From Lachnospiraceae bacterium (GTDB lineage Bacteria; Bacillota; Clostridia; Lachnospirales; Lachnospiraceae), in assembly GCA_011959105.1 (NCBI GenBank), contig BLLU01000203.1, forward strand, positions 1 through 48,746: a stretch of 48,746 nucleotides of DNA. Direction: 5' to 3'. A program made the translations under genes and the position numbers. Position 1 is the first letter of the stretch; every line of letters begins with the position of its first letter. The notes under the pieces are model-generated. The model did not search any database, was not told the origin of the DNA, and was given only the letters and a program-made list of their open reading frames with translations. Of this stretch, positions 17,269 through 27,136 are shown piece after piece.

Positions 17269-17336
17269 AAAACACATGAGGGGCGGGCAAATTCGTCCGT
17301 GTCTCCAAATTTCATTATGATATGGGAGGAAAGAAT

Positions 17337-18329
17337 ATGAAGAAGAAGGTTTTGGGACTGTTACTTACCGTTGCCATGGTGGCCGGCCTGGCCGCATGCG
17401 GCAGCCAGCCCGCAGCCAGCACAGGCGGCGAGGGCCAGGGGGGCAGCGAACTGATCAAAGTGGGTATCATCAACAATGACCCCAACGAGTCGGGCTACCG
17501 TACCGCCAATGACAAGGATCTGAAGGAAATGTTTACGGAGGCAAACGGCTATTCCGCGTCTTTTGCCTACAGCAAGGAGAATGAGAAGCAGATCAACGCG
17601 GCGCAGAAGTTCGTACAGGACGAGGTGGATTATCTGCTGCTGTCCGCGGCGGATACCGCCGGATGGGATTCCGTGCTGAAGGACGCTCAGGCCGCAGGCG
17701 TAAAGGTGATTCTGTTTGACCGTGTGATTGACGCTGATCCCAGCCTGTATGAGGCTTCCATCGTGTCCGACATGGAAAAGGAAGGCCAGACCGCAGTGGA
17801 TTGGCTGGCAAAGCAGAACCTGGAAGAGTATAACATTATCCATCTTCAGGGCCAGATGGGCACCGCTGCCCAGAAGGGCCGTACCGCTGCCATGGATGCG
17901 GCAGTGGCAAGCAATGACAACTGGAACCTGGTGGTTCAGCAGAGCGGTGACTGGAATGCCGAGAACGCAACGCAGATCGTTCAGTCCATCATCAACTCCG
18001 GCGAATCCTTCAATGTAATCTATGCGGAGAATGACGACATGGCCAAGGGCGCTGTGGCGGCTCTGGATAAGGCAAATATCTCTCACGGAGTTGGCAAGGA
18101 TGTCATCATCATGGGATTTGACTGCAACAAGTGGGCTTTGGAAGAACTGTTGAATCAGAACTGGAACTATGACGGACAGTGCAATCCTTTCCAGGCTTCC
18201 TATATTGATGATATCATCAAGAAGCTAGAGAATGGCGAGACCCTTACCGAGAAGCAGATCATCATGGAAGAGAAGGGCTTCGACGCTACGGAAATCACCG
18301 CGGATGATGTCGCGAAGTATGGTATCTAA
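17337..18329 (+). CDS. ytfQ: Sugar ABC transporter substrate-binding lipoprotein (YtfQ-like)
   Basis: The extracellular binding subunit of the importer encoded by the next three genes. The 330-residue lipoprotein has a signal peptide with lipobox GLAAC (Cys21), a short Gly-rich linker and a type 1 binding-protein fold: VGIINNDPNESGYRTAND, ENEKQINAAQKFVQDEVDY, GWDSVLKDAQAAGVKVILFDR and YAENDDMAKGAVAAL. Sequence order matches the YtfQ (galactofuranose) group rather than RbsB or XylF, though ligand prediction from sequence is weak. ATG 17337 has GGGAGGA upstream. A terminator-like hairpin follows the gene, which would let it be expressed more than the membrane subunits. Confidence 0.9.
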   Translation: MKKKVLGLLLTVAMVAGLAACGSQPAASTGGEGQGGSELIKVGIINNDPNESGYRTANDKDLKEMFTEANGYSASFAYSKENEKQINAAQKFVQDEVDYLLLSAADTAGWDSVLKDAQAAGVKVILFDRVIDADPSLYEASIVSDMEKEGQTAVDWLAKQNLEEYNIIHLQGQMGTAAQKGRTAAMDAAVASNDNWNLVVQQSGDWNAENATQIVQSIINSGESFNVIYAENDDMAKGAVAALDKANISHGVGKDVIIMGFDCNKWALEELLNQNWNYDGQCNPFQASYIDDIIKKLENGETLTEKQIIMEEKGFDATEITADDVAKYGI

Positions 18330-18360
18330 TCCGCAGCAATACGATTTATAAGAAGCGGCA

Positions 18361-18410
18361 GGTGCGGCAACAGCGCAATCGTCAGAGAGCGCGCCTGCCG
18401 CACCTTTTTT
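18361..18410 (+). terminator. Intra-operon terminator/attenuator after the binding-protein gene
   Basis: GGTGCGGCA (18361-18369) pairs perfectly with TGCCGCACC (18396-18404), followed by six T (18405-18410). An alternative pairing uses GCGGCAGG (18355-18362) with CCTGCCGC (18394-18401). The gene for the ATPase begins 16 bases later with its own ribosome site, so partial read-through is expected. Confidence 0.75.
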
Positions 18411-18426
18411 AGAAAGAGGAGTGAAT

Positions 18427-19950
18427 ATGCCCATGAAAGAAAAGTCTGTGTTGGAAATGAAAAATATTCACAAGAGTTTTCCCGGCGTCAAGGCGCTGCA
18501 GGGAGTGGACTTTAACTTGCGCGAGGGGGAAATCCACGCCCTGATGGGGGAGAACGGCGCGGGAAAATCCACCCTGATCAAGGTATTGACTGGCGTATAT
18601 GAAAAGGATGAAGGGCAGATCTGGCTCAAGGGAAGGGAGAAGGCGGTGTCCATACGCTCTCCCCAGGATGCCCAGAGGCTGGGAATCAGCACCGTATATC
18701 AGGAGATCACCCTCTGCCCCAACCTTTCCGTGGCAGAGAACATGTATATAGGACGCACCAGGGGCTTTGGACAGAATTGGAAGAAGATGAATGCGGATGC
18801 GGACAGGATACTCCGATCTCTGGATATCCCGGCCAGGGCCAACCAGCAGTTGTCAAGCTGTTCCATTGCCATACAGCAGATGGTGGCCATCGCCCGGGCG
18901 GTGGATATGGACTGCAAGGTATTGATTCTGGATGAGCCCACCTCCTCACTGGATGAGCAGGAAGTGGCCAAATTGTTCGGCCTGATGCGGGATCTGAGGG
19001 CCCGGGGAGTGGGCATCATCTTTGTCACCCATTTCCTGGATCAGGTGTACGAGGTATGTGACAAGATCACGGTACTGCGGGACGGCAAGCTGGTGGGAGA
19101 GTATGAGATCAAGGATCTCCCCAGGGTGCAGCTGGTGTCCAAGATGCTGGGTAAGGAACTGGACGACATGACGGAGATCCGCAGCGAAAGCCTGGTCTAT
19201 CACGAGAAGGACGCGGATACCGCCGTTTTTGAGGCGGAAGGTCTGCAGAGCGTGGCGGGCATTAAACCTTTTGACTTTTATATCAAAAAGGGTGAGGTAA
19301 ACGGCTTTACCGGACTGCTGGGCTCCGGCAGAAGCGAGTGCGTGCGCGCAATCTTCGGAGCGGACCGGGTGATCGGCGGCACGGTAAAGAAAAACGGAAA
19401 AACGGTAAAAATCACAAAGCCCATCGATGCCATGAAAAACGGGATCGCCTATCTGCCGGAAGATCGAAAGGTTGACGGTATCGTGGGGGATCTTTCCGTG
19501 CGGGAGAACATTATCCTTGCCCTGCAGGTGTTAAAAGGCTTTTTCAGGCCCTTTACCAGGGCGGAGGCTAATAAGTTCGCGGAGGAGTACATAAAACTGC
19601 TGGAGATTAAAACGGCGTCGGCGGACACTCCCATCAAGTCCCTTTCCGGAGGCAATCAGCAGAAGGTGATACTGGCCCGCTGGCTGCTGGCCAACCCGGA
19701 GTATCTGATTCTGGATGAGCCCACCCGGGGGATTGATGTGGGTACCAAGATTGAGATTCAGAAACTGGTGCTGAAACTTGCGTCGGAGGGAATGAGCGTT
19801 ACCTTTATATCCTCGGAGACCGATGAGATGCTCCGCACCTGTTCCCGGCTGATCGTGATGAGAGACCGGAAAGTGGTGGGGGAACTGTCGGGTGAGGATC
19901 TGACCCAGAACAAGATTATGAACACGATTGCCGGAGGTGAAGAGGAATAA
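18427..19950 (+). CDS. ytfR: Sugar ABC transporter ATP-binding protein (two-cassette, YtfR-like)
   Basis: Cytoplasmic energy subunit with two fused ABC cassettes, 507 residues. Cassette one is intact: Walker A GENGAGKST near residue 42, signature region SCSIAIQQMVAIARA, Walker B VLILDEPTSSLD. Cassette two has a degenerate P-loop (GLLGSGRSECV) but a normal signature LSGGNQQKV and Walker B LILDEPTRGIDVG, the usual pattern for CUT2-type monosaccharide importers. The ATG at 18427 is preferred to the GTG at 18421 because AGAGGAG is correctly spaced for it. The stop overlaps the next start as TAATG, showing translational coupling. Confidence 0.95.
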   Translation: MPMKEKSVLEMKNIHKSFPGVKALQGVDFNLREGEIHALMGENGAGKSTLIKVLTGVYEKDEGQIWLKGREKAVSIRSPQDAQRLGISTVYQEITLCPNLSVAENMYIGRTRGFGQNWKKMNADADRILRSLDIPARANQQLSSCSIAIQQMVAIARAVDMDCKVLILDEPTSSLDEQEVAKLFGLMRDLRARGVGIIFVTHFLDQVYEVCDKITVLRDGKLVGEYEIKDLPRVQLVSKMLGKELDDMTEIRSESLVYHEKDADTAVFEAEGLQSVAGIKPFDFYIKKGEVNGFTGLLGSGRSECVRAIFGADRVIGGTVKKNGKTVKITKPIDAMKNGIAYLPEDRKVDGIVGDLSVRENIILALQVLKGFFRPFTRAEANKFAEEYIKLLEIKTASADTPIKSLSGGNQQKVILARWLLANPEYLILDEPTRGIDVGTKIEIQKLVLKLASEGMSVTFISSETDEMLRTCSRLIVMRDRKVVGELSGEDLTQNKIMNTIAGGEEE

Positions 19951-21011
19951 TGCAGATCATAAAGAAAATAACAAAACAGCAGATATTTATCCCCATAGCG
20001 GCGTTATTGATATTGGCGGTTTTCAATCTGATTGTGGACCCTTCCTTTTATGAGATCACTTTCAGCAGCAACAGCGCGGGGGATCTTGTACTGTCCGGCA
20101 ATATGATTTCCATTCTGGATTATGGCTCGGAACTGGCTATTCTTGCGATCGGCATGACGCTGGTGACGGCGGCCTGCGGCGGACAGGATATCAGCGTGGG
20201 CGCCGCCGTGGCCATCAGCGGCAGTGTGGTGCTGCGGGTGCTCTGCGGAGGCAACTCCCGGCCGGAGACCATGCAGGCGCCGATTATTGTGGCATTTCTG
20301 GTAAGCTGTGTGGTGGCCATGCTTTTTGGGGCGTTCAACGGTACGCTGGTGGCCTATTTTAAAATCCAGCCCATGGTGGCGACTTTGATCCTGTTTACGG
20401 CAGGGCGTTCTATCGCGGCATGGATTAACAACAATGAACTTCCCATTATCAGTGATCCCAGTTTTTCCTATTTCGGAGGCTTTATACCGGGTATTCCCAT
20501 TCCCACCCCGTTTTTCATAGCCTTGATCTGTATCGTTCTGGCGATACTCGTGCTTCGGTTTACCAATCTGGGACTTTACACCCAGGCTGTGGGCATCAAT
20601 GAAAGTTCCTCCAGGCTGAACGGATTAAACCCTGCTTTTATCAAGTTCCTGACCTTTGTTATCCTGGGGCTTTGTGTGGCGGTGGTGGGGCTGATCAAAG
20701 TCAGCCGCCTGTCTTCCATCAACTATTCGGTAATTGCCAAGGACATTGAGATGGATGCCATTCTTGCGGTGGCCCTGGGGGGCAACGCGCTGAGCGGGGG
20801 CAAGTTTAACCTGGATGCATCCATACTGGGCGCGTATGTAATCCAGTTCCTGACAACCACGCTGTACAAAGTCAAGGTACAGTCCGACGCTCTGCCTGCC
20901 TACAAGGCGGTGGTGGTTATTCTTCTGGTGGTGATGAGCGCGCCGGTGGTGCGTCAGTGGCTGGCAGGGCTGGGCAGGAAATTGAGAAAACCGGCAAAGG
21001 AGGTTGCGTAA
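19950..21011 (+). CDS. ytfT: Sugar ABC transporter permease 1 (YtfT-like)
   Basis: An integral membrane permease of the BPD_transp_2 family, 353 residues with about nine to ten hydrophobic helices. Typical segments are ELAILAIGMTLVTAACGGQDISVGA, IQPMVATLILFTAGRSIA and ILAVALGGNALSGGKFNLDAS, which match the first permease of YtfQRT-YjfF systems. It would pair with the second permease to form the channel. Start is coupled to the stop of the ATPase gene (TAATG), and it ends two bases before the next start. Confidence 0.93.
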   Translation: MQIIKKITKQQIFIPIAALLILAVFNLIVDPSFYEITFSSNSAGDLVLSGNMISILDYGSELAILAIGMTLVTAACGGQDISVGAAVAISGSVVLRVLCGGNSRPETMQAPIIVAFLVSCVVAMLFGAFNGTLVAYFKIQPMVATLILFTAGRSIAAWINNNELPIISDPSFSYFGGFIPGIPIPTPFFIALICIVLAILVLRFTNLGLYTQAVGINESSSRLNGLNPAFIKFLTFVILGLCVAVVGLIKVSRLSSINYSVIAKDIEMDAILAVALGGNALSGGKFNLDASILGAYVIQFLTTTLYKVKVQSDALPAYKAVVVILLVVMSAPVVRQWLAGLGRKLRKPAKEVA

Positions 21012-21012
21012 A

Positions 21013-22050
21013 ATGGCATCGGACAAAAAAAATGCGGCGGTGCGGAAAACCCTATCCGACACCAACCTGTTATTGACCATCACCATTGTTGTATTTTTTG
21101 CCATGTATATAGGTGCGATTGTATTCCAGGGCAAGGGCTTTTTAAAGCCTCAGACCTTTTTCAACATACTGAACGCCAATGCCCCGCTGATAATTTCCGC
21201 CTGCGGCATGAGCCTGGTGATGATCACCGGGGGCATCGACATCTCCGTGGGCGGCGTCACCGCTCTGGTGACCATGTGCTGCGCGGTGTATCTGGACTTT
21301 CATCAGGGCAATGTGTTTGTCTCCCTGCTGATCGCCCTGGCCATCGGACTTGGGTTTGGTCTGGTACAGGGCATTCTGGTGGCCTATTTGGAGATTCAGC
21401 CCTTTATTGTCACGCTGGCGGGGATGTTTTTTGCCAGAGGTATGACTACCATTGTCAATACCTATCCATTCAATGTGGAGAACAGCCAGTTTGTGGCGCT
21501 GAAGGACACCCGTATACTCATTCCGGGCATGGGCTCTTACAATAAGGTCGGTAATTATGTGGATGCTTACATTGAAATCGGTGTGATCGCGGCACTGCTG
21601 ATCGTGGTTCTCATGTTCTGTATGCTTCGATGGAGCAAGCTGGGACGTAACTTCTACGCCGTGGGCGGCAACAGCCAGAGCGCGCTGATGCTGGGGATCA
21701 ATGTCAAAAGAACCAGGTTTCTTTCCCATCTGATCTGTGGCCTGCTGGCGGGAATCTGCGGATTTGTGTACTTTATGCATGTGGGCTCCGGAGCGGTTTC
21801 TCATGCCTCGGGCATGGAGATGAACGCCATCGCTTCCTCCATCATCGGCGGAACCATGCTTACGGGCGGCGTGGGCAATATCATCGGAACCTTCTTCGGC
21901 GTGCTTTCCCTGAGCACCATCCAGATCATCGTTTCTTCTGCGGGACTGGATGAGGCATGGTGGACGGGTATTACCATAGCGGCAATGCTTTGTCTGTTCC
22001 TGGTGGTCCAGAGCGTTGTAATGGCCCGCAAGAAGAGGACGGCACAGTAG
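21013..22050 (+). CDS. yjfF: Sugar ABC transporter permease 2 (YjfF-like)
   Basis: Second permease of the importer, 345 residues. After a polar N-terminus the helices begin near residue 18; motifs include [40 protein letters not shown] and [17 protein letters not shown], as in YjfF. Two different permeases plus a two-cassette ATPase is the layout of galactofuranose importers, while ribose and xylose systems normally have one permease gene. ATG 21013 follows AAAGGAGG by nine bases; a TTG at 21004 is in frame but overlaps the ribosome site. Confidence 0.93.
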   Translation: MASDKKNAAVRKTLSDTNLLLTITIVVFFAMYIGAIVFQGKGFLKPQTFFNILNANAPLIISACGMSLVMITGGIDISVGGVTALVTMCCAVYLDFHQGNVFVSLLIALAIGLGFGLVQGILVAYLEIQPFIVTLAGMFFARGMTTIVNTYPFNVENSQFVALKDTRILIPGMGSYNKVGNYVDAYIEIGVIAALLIVVLMFCMLRWSKLGRNFYAVGGNSQSALMLGINVKRTRFLSHLICGLLAGICGFVYFMHVGSGAVSHASGMEMNAIASSIIGGTMLTGGVGNIIGTFFGVLSLSTIQIIVSSAGLDEAWWTGITIAAMLCLFLVVQSVVMARKKRTAQ

Positions 22051-22069
22051 ATACAAGAGAGGAGATCCA

Positions 22070-23749
22070 GTGAAAACAAAAAGCAAGAAGGAGCGCAGGG
22101 GGATACGCCTGTTTGCCGTGATGGCCCTACTTTCGCTGGCGCCGCTGGCAGCGTCCACAGGAATTGTCAGTCTTGTGTCCGCTGCGGTGGTGAGGGATAA
22201 TCTGGAGAAAAACACACAGAATACACTGATGATTGCAGCCAACAACCTGGCCAGCTACTGTTATGACAACGAGATAACCGCGGTCAATGCCGCCAATTAT
22301 TATGAATACATCGACAGTCTGAAGTCCTATGATATAGAGATGGCCATTATCGCCGAGGGAATTCCCTGTACCACTTCAATTAAGAATGAGAACGGCTACA
22401 GGGTCAGAGAGATTCCGCTGGGGCCGGATTCGGATACGGGCGGGGAAATGGCGGAGCAGGGCTATTATAACAGGGAAGTGGAGATTGACGGCAGCATATA
22501 CTATGGATATTATGTGCCCATTCAGGCAGAAGGCCGGAAGATCGCGGTGGCCTTTGCCGGGCAACTGCGGGAGAATGTGACGGACCAGATTCAGCATGTG
22601 GCCACGGTATTTGCCGTGACCGCGCTGATTCTGGTACTGGTGTTTATGGCAGTGGCACTTCTCTTCAGCAGAAATCTGTCACGGCTTATCAAGCGGATTG
22701 GGAGAAGGATCAACGCCCTTTCGGAGGGGGATCTGAGCAGACAGAAAGGGGAGCGCAGCGCGGTGCGGGAACTGGGTCTGCTGCTGGACTCTACAGATCG
22801 CATGCAGCAGAAACTTTCCGTTACCATCGGGGATGTATCGGAAGCCTCTGACAGATTGACGGACGGGATCCGGGAAGTGACCTCTCTCAGCGGGAAAAGC
22901 GCGGCAAAGGCCAGGCAGATCAGCTCCTCCATGGAGAAATTATCCGGGTCCACGGTCACAATGGATGAAAATATACAGAGCATCAACGGGCAGATGGCGG
23001 AAATCGGAAACTGCGTGAATGATATTTCTCAAAGTGTGGAAGGGCTGTACAAAAATTCCGAGAACACGCTGACAACAAATAATGAAGCCCTGGCTTATAT
23101 GGATGCCATTATGGAGGAAAGCGTGAGATCTGTGGAGGCAGTGACGGATATTCAGGAGCAGATCAGACAGACCAATATTTCCATCGGGGAGATCGGCCAT
23201 GCGGTGGAACTGATTCTGGAGATCTCCGAGCAGACCAATCTGCTGAGCCTGAACGCTTCCATTGAGGCGGCCAGGGCCGGGGAGATGGGGCGGGGCTTTG
23301 CGGTGGTGGCTCAGGAGATCCGCAATCTGTCGCTGCAGAGCGGCCAGGGCGCGGAGATGATCAAGGATGTGGCCCGGGTCATCACGGAAAAATCCCGGCG
23401 GTCAGTGGAGCTGGCGGGCATTGTTCATGAGATCATCCTGTCGGAACAGGAGAACGTATCCAGAACCCAGTCAAAATTTGCCGAGCACAGCCAGGACATA
23501 CACAGATCCGTGGCGGAGATACGGTCCATTGCGGAAAAAACGGGCCGTCTGCTGGAGTACAAGGAGGCTATCGCAGGCAATCTGCGGGAACTGGGCGAGT
23601 TCAGCCAGGAGAATGCTTCCAACCACAGAGACGTCAATGAAAACGTGGAACAGATCATCACCCAGGTCCGGCGGGTGAATGAACATTGCAGAAAGATAAA
23701 CGACACGGCCAGAGAAATGGGCCGGTCGGTGGCATACTTTAAGAAATAA
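22070..23749 (+). CDS. Methyl-accepting chemotaxis protein
   Basis: A chemoreceptor of 559 residues starting at GTG 22070 behind GAGAGGAGATC. Helix one spans about residues 14-38, a small extracellular domain of about 135 residues follows, helix two about 178-200, then a HAMP linker ([21 protein letters not shown]) and a long cytoplasmic coiled coil. The conserved signalling tip [19 protein letters not shown] is intact. The extracellular domain is shorter than a double-Cache domain. Position as last gene of the sugar importer operon suggests chemotaxis toward the imported sugar, perhaps by contact with the binding protein. No flagellar or other che genes lie in the window. A strong terminator follows. 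Confidence 0.93.
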   Translation: MKTKSKKERRGIRLFAVMALLSLAPLAASTGIVSLVSAAVVRDNLEKNTQNTLMIAANNLASYCYDNEITAVNAANYYEYIDSLKSYDIEMAIIAEGIPCTTSIKNENGYRVREIPLGPDSDTGGEMAEQGYYNREVEIDGSIYYGYYVPIQAEGRKIAVAFAGQLRENVTDQIQHVATVFAVTALILVLVFMAVALLFSRNLSRLIKRIGRRINALSEGDLSRQKGERSAVRELGLLLDSTDRMQQKLSVTIGDVSEASDRLTDGIREVTSLSGKSAAKARQISSSMEKLSGSTVTMDENIQSINGQMAEIGNCVNDISQSVEGLYKNSENTLTTNNEALAYMDAIMEESVRSVEAVTDIQEQIRQTNISIGEIGHAVELILEISEQTNLLSLNASIEAARAGEMGRGFAVVAQEIRNLSLQSGQGAEMIKDVARVITEKSRRSVELAGIVHEIILSEQENVSRTQSKFAEHSQDIHRSVAEIRSIAEKTGRLLEYKEAIAGNLRELGEFSQENASNHRDVNENVEQIITQVRRVNEHCRKINDTAREMGRSVAYFKK

Positions 23750-23753
23750 ACAG

Positions 23754-23782
23754 CCCTGCGGCCCGGCGCCGCAGGGTTTTTT
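23754..23782 (+). terminator. Intrinsic terminator of the sugar operon
   Basis: CCCTGCGGC (23754-23762) pairs with GCCGCAGGG (23768-23776), loop CCGGC, then six T (23777-23782). It lies five bases after the chemoreceptor stop. Confidence 0.92.
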
Positions 23783-24001
23783 GTCCCCAGAGCATTTCAC
23801 AGACTTTTCACATTTTTTTCACTTTTTCATGACATTTTCCCTTTAAGCTAATTTCAGTCTGCAGAGCGGCGGAGGGAGGCGATGCGGCGGCATCGTTGAC
23901 CGACAACAACGCTGCAGATGCAAATTCAGACAAGTCATTTGGCAAATGTAAATTTGTCAGTGCACTGGGCTGGGAGTGACATCCAAGAGGAGGAGGAAAC
24001 C

Positions 24002-25012
24002 ATGATTGAAGTGACCGATTTGACCAAGCGGTACGGGGATCATCTGGCCGTGGACCATCTGTCCTTTAAGGTGGAGAAGGGGCAGATCTATGGATTTCTG
24101 GGGCCCAACGGCGCGGGGAAATCCACCACCATGAACATAATCACCGGCTATCTGGCAGCCAGCGGGGGCACTGTGACCATAGACGGCCACGACGTGCAGC
24201 AGGAGCCGGAGGAGGCCAAGAAGTGCGTGGGCTATCTGCCGGAGATGCCGCCGCTTTATCTGGATATGACCGTGGAGGAGTATCTGCGGTTCGCGGCGGA
24301 ACTGAAAAAAGTGTCCAGAGCGGAGCGGATGGGACAGGTGGAACAGGTCATGGAGATGACCCGGATCACCGATATGAGAGGCCGCCTGATCAAGAATCTG
24401 TCCAAAGGATACAGACAGAGGGTGGGCCTGGCCCAGGCGTTGCTGGGATCGCCGGAAGTGCTGATTCTGGATGAGCCCAGCGTGGGGCTGGATCCCAAGC
24501 AGATCATAGAGATCCGGGACCTGATCCGGGAATTGGGGAAAAACCATACCATTATTCTGAGTTCCCATATTCTGTCGGAGGTCAGTGCGGTGTGTGACCA
24601 TGTGATGATTATTTCCCATGGCAGGTTGGTGGCCAGCGATTCTCCCGAGGGTCTGCAGCGGCTGATGAGCGGCACAGGGGAACTGAAGCTGACAGTGAAA
24701 GGGTCCTTTGAGGTGTTACGGGAGGCGGTGGACGGCATGACAGGGATACAGGATCTGGAACAGCAGTCCGGCGCGCCGGAGGGCTGCTGCAATGTACGGA
24801 TCAGAACGGAAGGGGATCAGGATGTACGGGAGGCGCTTTTCTATCTGCTGGCGGAAAAAAAGCTGCCCATTCTGTCCATGACGCTGACGGAGAAATCATT
24901 GGAAGATATATTCCTGGAGGTGACGGGCGGGGCGGCCGAAGCGGAAGAGCCTGGCGGAAAACTGCGGCGCAGACGGGGAAAGAAATCTCTCAAAGGGCAG
25001 GAGGAATCGTAA
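24002..25012 (+). CDS. ABC exporter ATP-binding protein (GldA-like)
   Basis: Cytoplasmic ATPase of 336 residues for an ABC-2 exporter. Walker A is GPNGAGKSTT near residue 40, signature LSKGYRQRVG, Walker B VLILDEPSVGLDP, switch histidine in ILSSHIL. The C-terminal 100 residues are the variable extension of this subfamily and end in a basic run (GKLRRRRGKKSLKG). ATG 24002 has GAGGAGGAAA upstream; the longer frame from 23918 is not supported by any ribosome site. It begins a three-gene operon with a fused permease/GldG protein and a DUF4340 protein, an arrangement first named from gliding motility in Bacteroidetes but common in non-gliding Clostridia. Confidence 0.92.
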   Translation: MIEVTDLTKRYGDHLAVDHLSFKVEKGQIYGFLGPNGAGKSTTMNIITGYLAASGGTVTIDGHDVQQEPEEAKKCVGYLPEMPPLYLDMTVEEYLRFAAELKKVSRAERMGQVEQVMEMTRITDMRGRLIKNLSKGYRQRVGLAQALLGSPEVLILDEPSVGLDPKQIIEIRDLIRELGKNHTIILSSHILSEVSAVCDHVMIISHGRLVASDSPEGLQRLMSGTGELKLTVKGSFEVLREAVDGMTGIQDLEQQSGAPEGCCNVRIRTEGDQDVREALFYLLAEKKLPILSMTLTEKSLEDIFLEVTGGAAEAEEPGGKLRRRRGKKSLKGQEES

Positions 25013-27133
25013 ATGTTAGCCATATATAAAAAAGAATTGCAGACCTATTTCCACTCCTTTATCGGGTTTTTGTTTATCGGAGTCAGCCTGTTCTTTATCG
25101 GCATGTACTATTTCGTATACTGTCTGCTGTACGGGCTCCCTTATTTTTCCAATGTGATCAGCAGCGTGGTGGTATTGTTTATGCTCACTGTCCCCATACT
25201 GACCATGCGGATCATGGCGGAGGAGAGGCGCAGCAAGACGGACCAGCTGATCCTTACGGCTCCCGTCACCGTGGGTCGGATCGTTCTGGGCAAATTCCTG
25301 GCGCTGGTGACCATCCTGGCGGTGCCCACGGCGGTCAGCGCTCTCTATCCGCTGATTCTCACCAGGTTTGGTTCCGTTCCTTTGGGAGAGAGTTATCTGG
25401 CCGTGCTGGCTTTCTTCCTGTACGGGATGGTCTGCATCGCCATCGGAATCCTTGTGTCGTCTCTGACGGAAAGTCAGGTGATTGCGGCGGTGTTGGGATT
25501 TGTGCTGTTGTTTCTGGGATATATGATGCCCTCCCTGTGCAGCCTGATCTCTTCCACCGGCAATGTGTTCACCGATCTTCTCAGGCTGTATGATCTGAGT
25601 ACGCCCTTTGCCCTGCTGCTGAACGGCACATTGGATCTGGGATCTGTGGTATATTACCTGTCCCTGACGGCGCTGGCGTTGTTTTTGACCACCCAGGCCA
25701 TACAGAAGAGGCGCTACAGTGTGTCGGTGAAGTCTCTGAAAGCCGGGGCTTACAGCACGGGCATGATTGTGGCGGCGGTGGCGATAGCTGTGGTGGTGAA
25801 TATGGTGGTGGGGCAGCTTCCCGGCACCTGGAAATCCCTGGATCTCACCGACAGTAAACTGTATTCGCTGACGGATCAGACCAAAGAATATCTGAAAACA
25901 ATAGAGCAGGACGTAACCATCTATGTACTGGTGAATGAGGAGAATGAGGATGGGGTGCTGGGGCAGACTCTGGACCGTTATCAGGATCTGTCACAGCATA
26001 TCAAGGTGCAGTATGTGGATCCCATACAGAATCCCCGCTTTCATACCCAGTACACTTCCGCCGGGCTCAGCGCCAACAGCCTCATCGTAGTCAGCGATAA
26101 GCGCAGCAAGGTGATTGACGCCGATGATATCTATGTCACAAGCTATGACTATGACGGTTACAACTACAGTTCTTCCGTGACCGGCTACGACGGGGAGGGA
26201 CAGATCACCAGCGCGCTGGACTATGTGCTCAGCGATGACATTCCCATGGTTTATATGACGGAAGGTCATGGGGAACAGAGCCTGAGTGCTTCCTTCAAAG
26301 CCAGCTTGGACAAGGAAAATGTGGCCTATGAAAGCCTGAACCTGATGGACATTGAGGCCGTGCCGGACAAGGCTGCCTGTCTGGTGATCAACGCCCCTGC
26401 CAGCGATCTGTCCGAAGATGACCGGGACAAGGTGACAGCTTATCTGGACCGTGGCGGTAAGGTAATCCTGATTCTGGGATTTCAGGAGGCGGCAACCCCC
26501 AATCTGGACGCGTTGCTGGCTTACATGGATCTGAGCGTTGCCGATGGACTGGTGGTGGAAGAGAACCAGGAGAACTATTACCAGATCCCCTTTTATATTC
26601 TGCCTACGGTGGCGGCCGGTTCCTACACCACAGGCATCTATGGCAGTTATTATGTGTTTGCTCCTTACAGCCAGGGTATTCTTGTACCCGAGACCCAGGA
26701 GGACAGTGCAATCCGGTACAATGACTTCCTCAGAACTTCTTCCGATGCCTATGCCATGCGGAATTTTGAGAGCGCTACAGAGTACGGCCGCCGGGAGGGG
26801 GATGCGGAAGGACCGTTTTCCCTGGGGGTGGAAGCAGTAAAGACCCTTGAGGATGGGGAGGCCACAATGGTGGTGTACTCCAGCGACCAGATGTTTACGG
26901 ACAGCGCCAGCCTGATGGTGAGCGGCGCCAATCAGATGTTGTTTACCAATACGGTGAGCCATTTCGTGGACCATGAGACTACGGTGTCCATTCCCGCCAA
27001 AAGCTATGAGGTATCCACGCTGATGCTCAGTGCCCGGACCGCGATGACGCTGGGGCTGTGTACCATGATCCTTCTGCCCCTGGGCAGTCTGGTTACAGGC
27101 TTTGTCATCTGGCTTCGGCGCAGAAAGAGGTGA
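25013..27133 (+). CDS. ABC-2 permease fused to GldG-like domain
   Basis: A 706-residue membrane protein. Residues 1-250 are an ABC-2 permease with about six helices (opening MLAIYKKELQTYFHSFIGF; EERRSKTDQLILTAPV is the conserved cytoplasmic segment). A further helix (about 247-270) leads to the extracytoplasmic GldG-like domain, including SLTDQTKEYLKTIEQDVTIYVL and MTEGHGEQ, and a final helix (about 680-702) with basic end RRRKR anchors the C-terminus. In Flavobacteria GldF and GldG are separate proteins; here they are one chain. The start is two bases from the preceding stop with AGGAGGAATC upstream. The exported substrate is unknown. Confidence 0.88.
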   Translation: MLAIYKKELQTYFHSFIGFLFIGVSLFFIGMYYFVYCLLYGLPYFSNVISSVVVLFMLTVPILTMRIMAEERRSKTDQLILTAPVTVGRIVLGKFLALVTILAVPTAVSALYPLILTRFGSVPLGESYLAVLAFFLYGMVCIAIGILVSSLTESQVIAAVLGFVLLFLGYMMPSLCSLISSTGNVFTDLLRLYDLSTPFALLLNGTLDLGSVVYYLSLTALALFLTTQAIQKRRYSVSVKSLKAGAYSTGMIVAAVAIAVVVNMVVGQLPGTWKSLDLTDSKLYSLTDQTKEYLKTIEQDVTIYVLVNEENEDGVLGQTLDRYQDLSQHIKVQYVDPIQNPRFHTQYTSAGLSANSLIVVSDKRSKVIDADDIYVTSYDYDGYNYSSSVTGYDGEGQITSALDYVLSDDIPMVYMTEGHGEQSLSASFKASLDKENVAYESLNLMDIEAVPDKAACLVINAPASDLSEDDRDKVTAYLDRGGKVILILGFQEAATPNLDALLAYMDLSVADGLVVEENQENYYQIPFYILPTVAAGSYTTGIYGSYYVFAPYSQGILVPETQEDSAIRYNDFLRTSSDAYAMRNFESATEYGRREGDAEGPFSLGVEAVKTLEDGEATMVVYSSDQMFTDSASLMVSGANQMLFTNTVSHFVDHETTVSIPAKSYEVSTLMLSARTAMTLGLCTMILLPLGSLVTGFVIWLRRRKR

Positions 27134-27136
27134 ATC

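Larger units (their letters stand above)
16912..17336. promoter_or_regulatory. AT-rich divergent control region
   Basis: 425 bases without a convincing gene, much more AT-rich than the flanks, between the repressor and the transporter operon. It contains the palindrome at 17183-17197, the inverted repeat at 17236-17254 and the promoter candidate at 17240-17268. Nothing else recognised. Confidence 0.7.
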
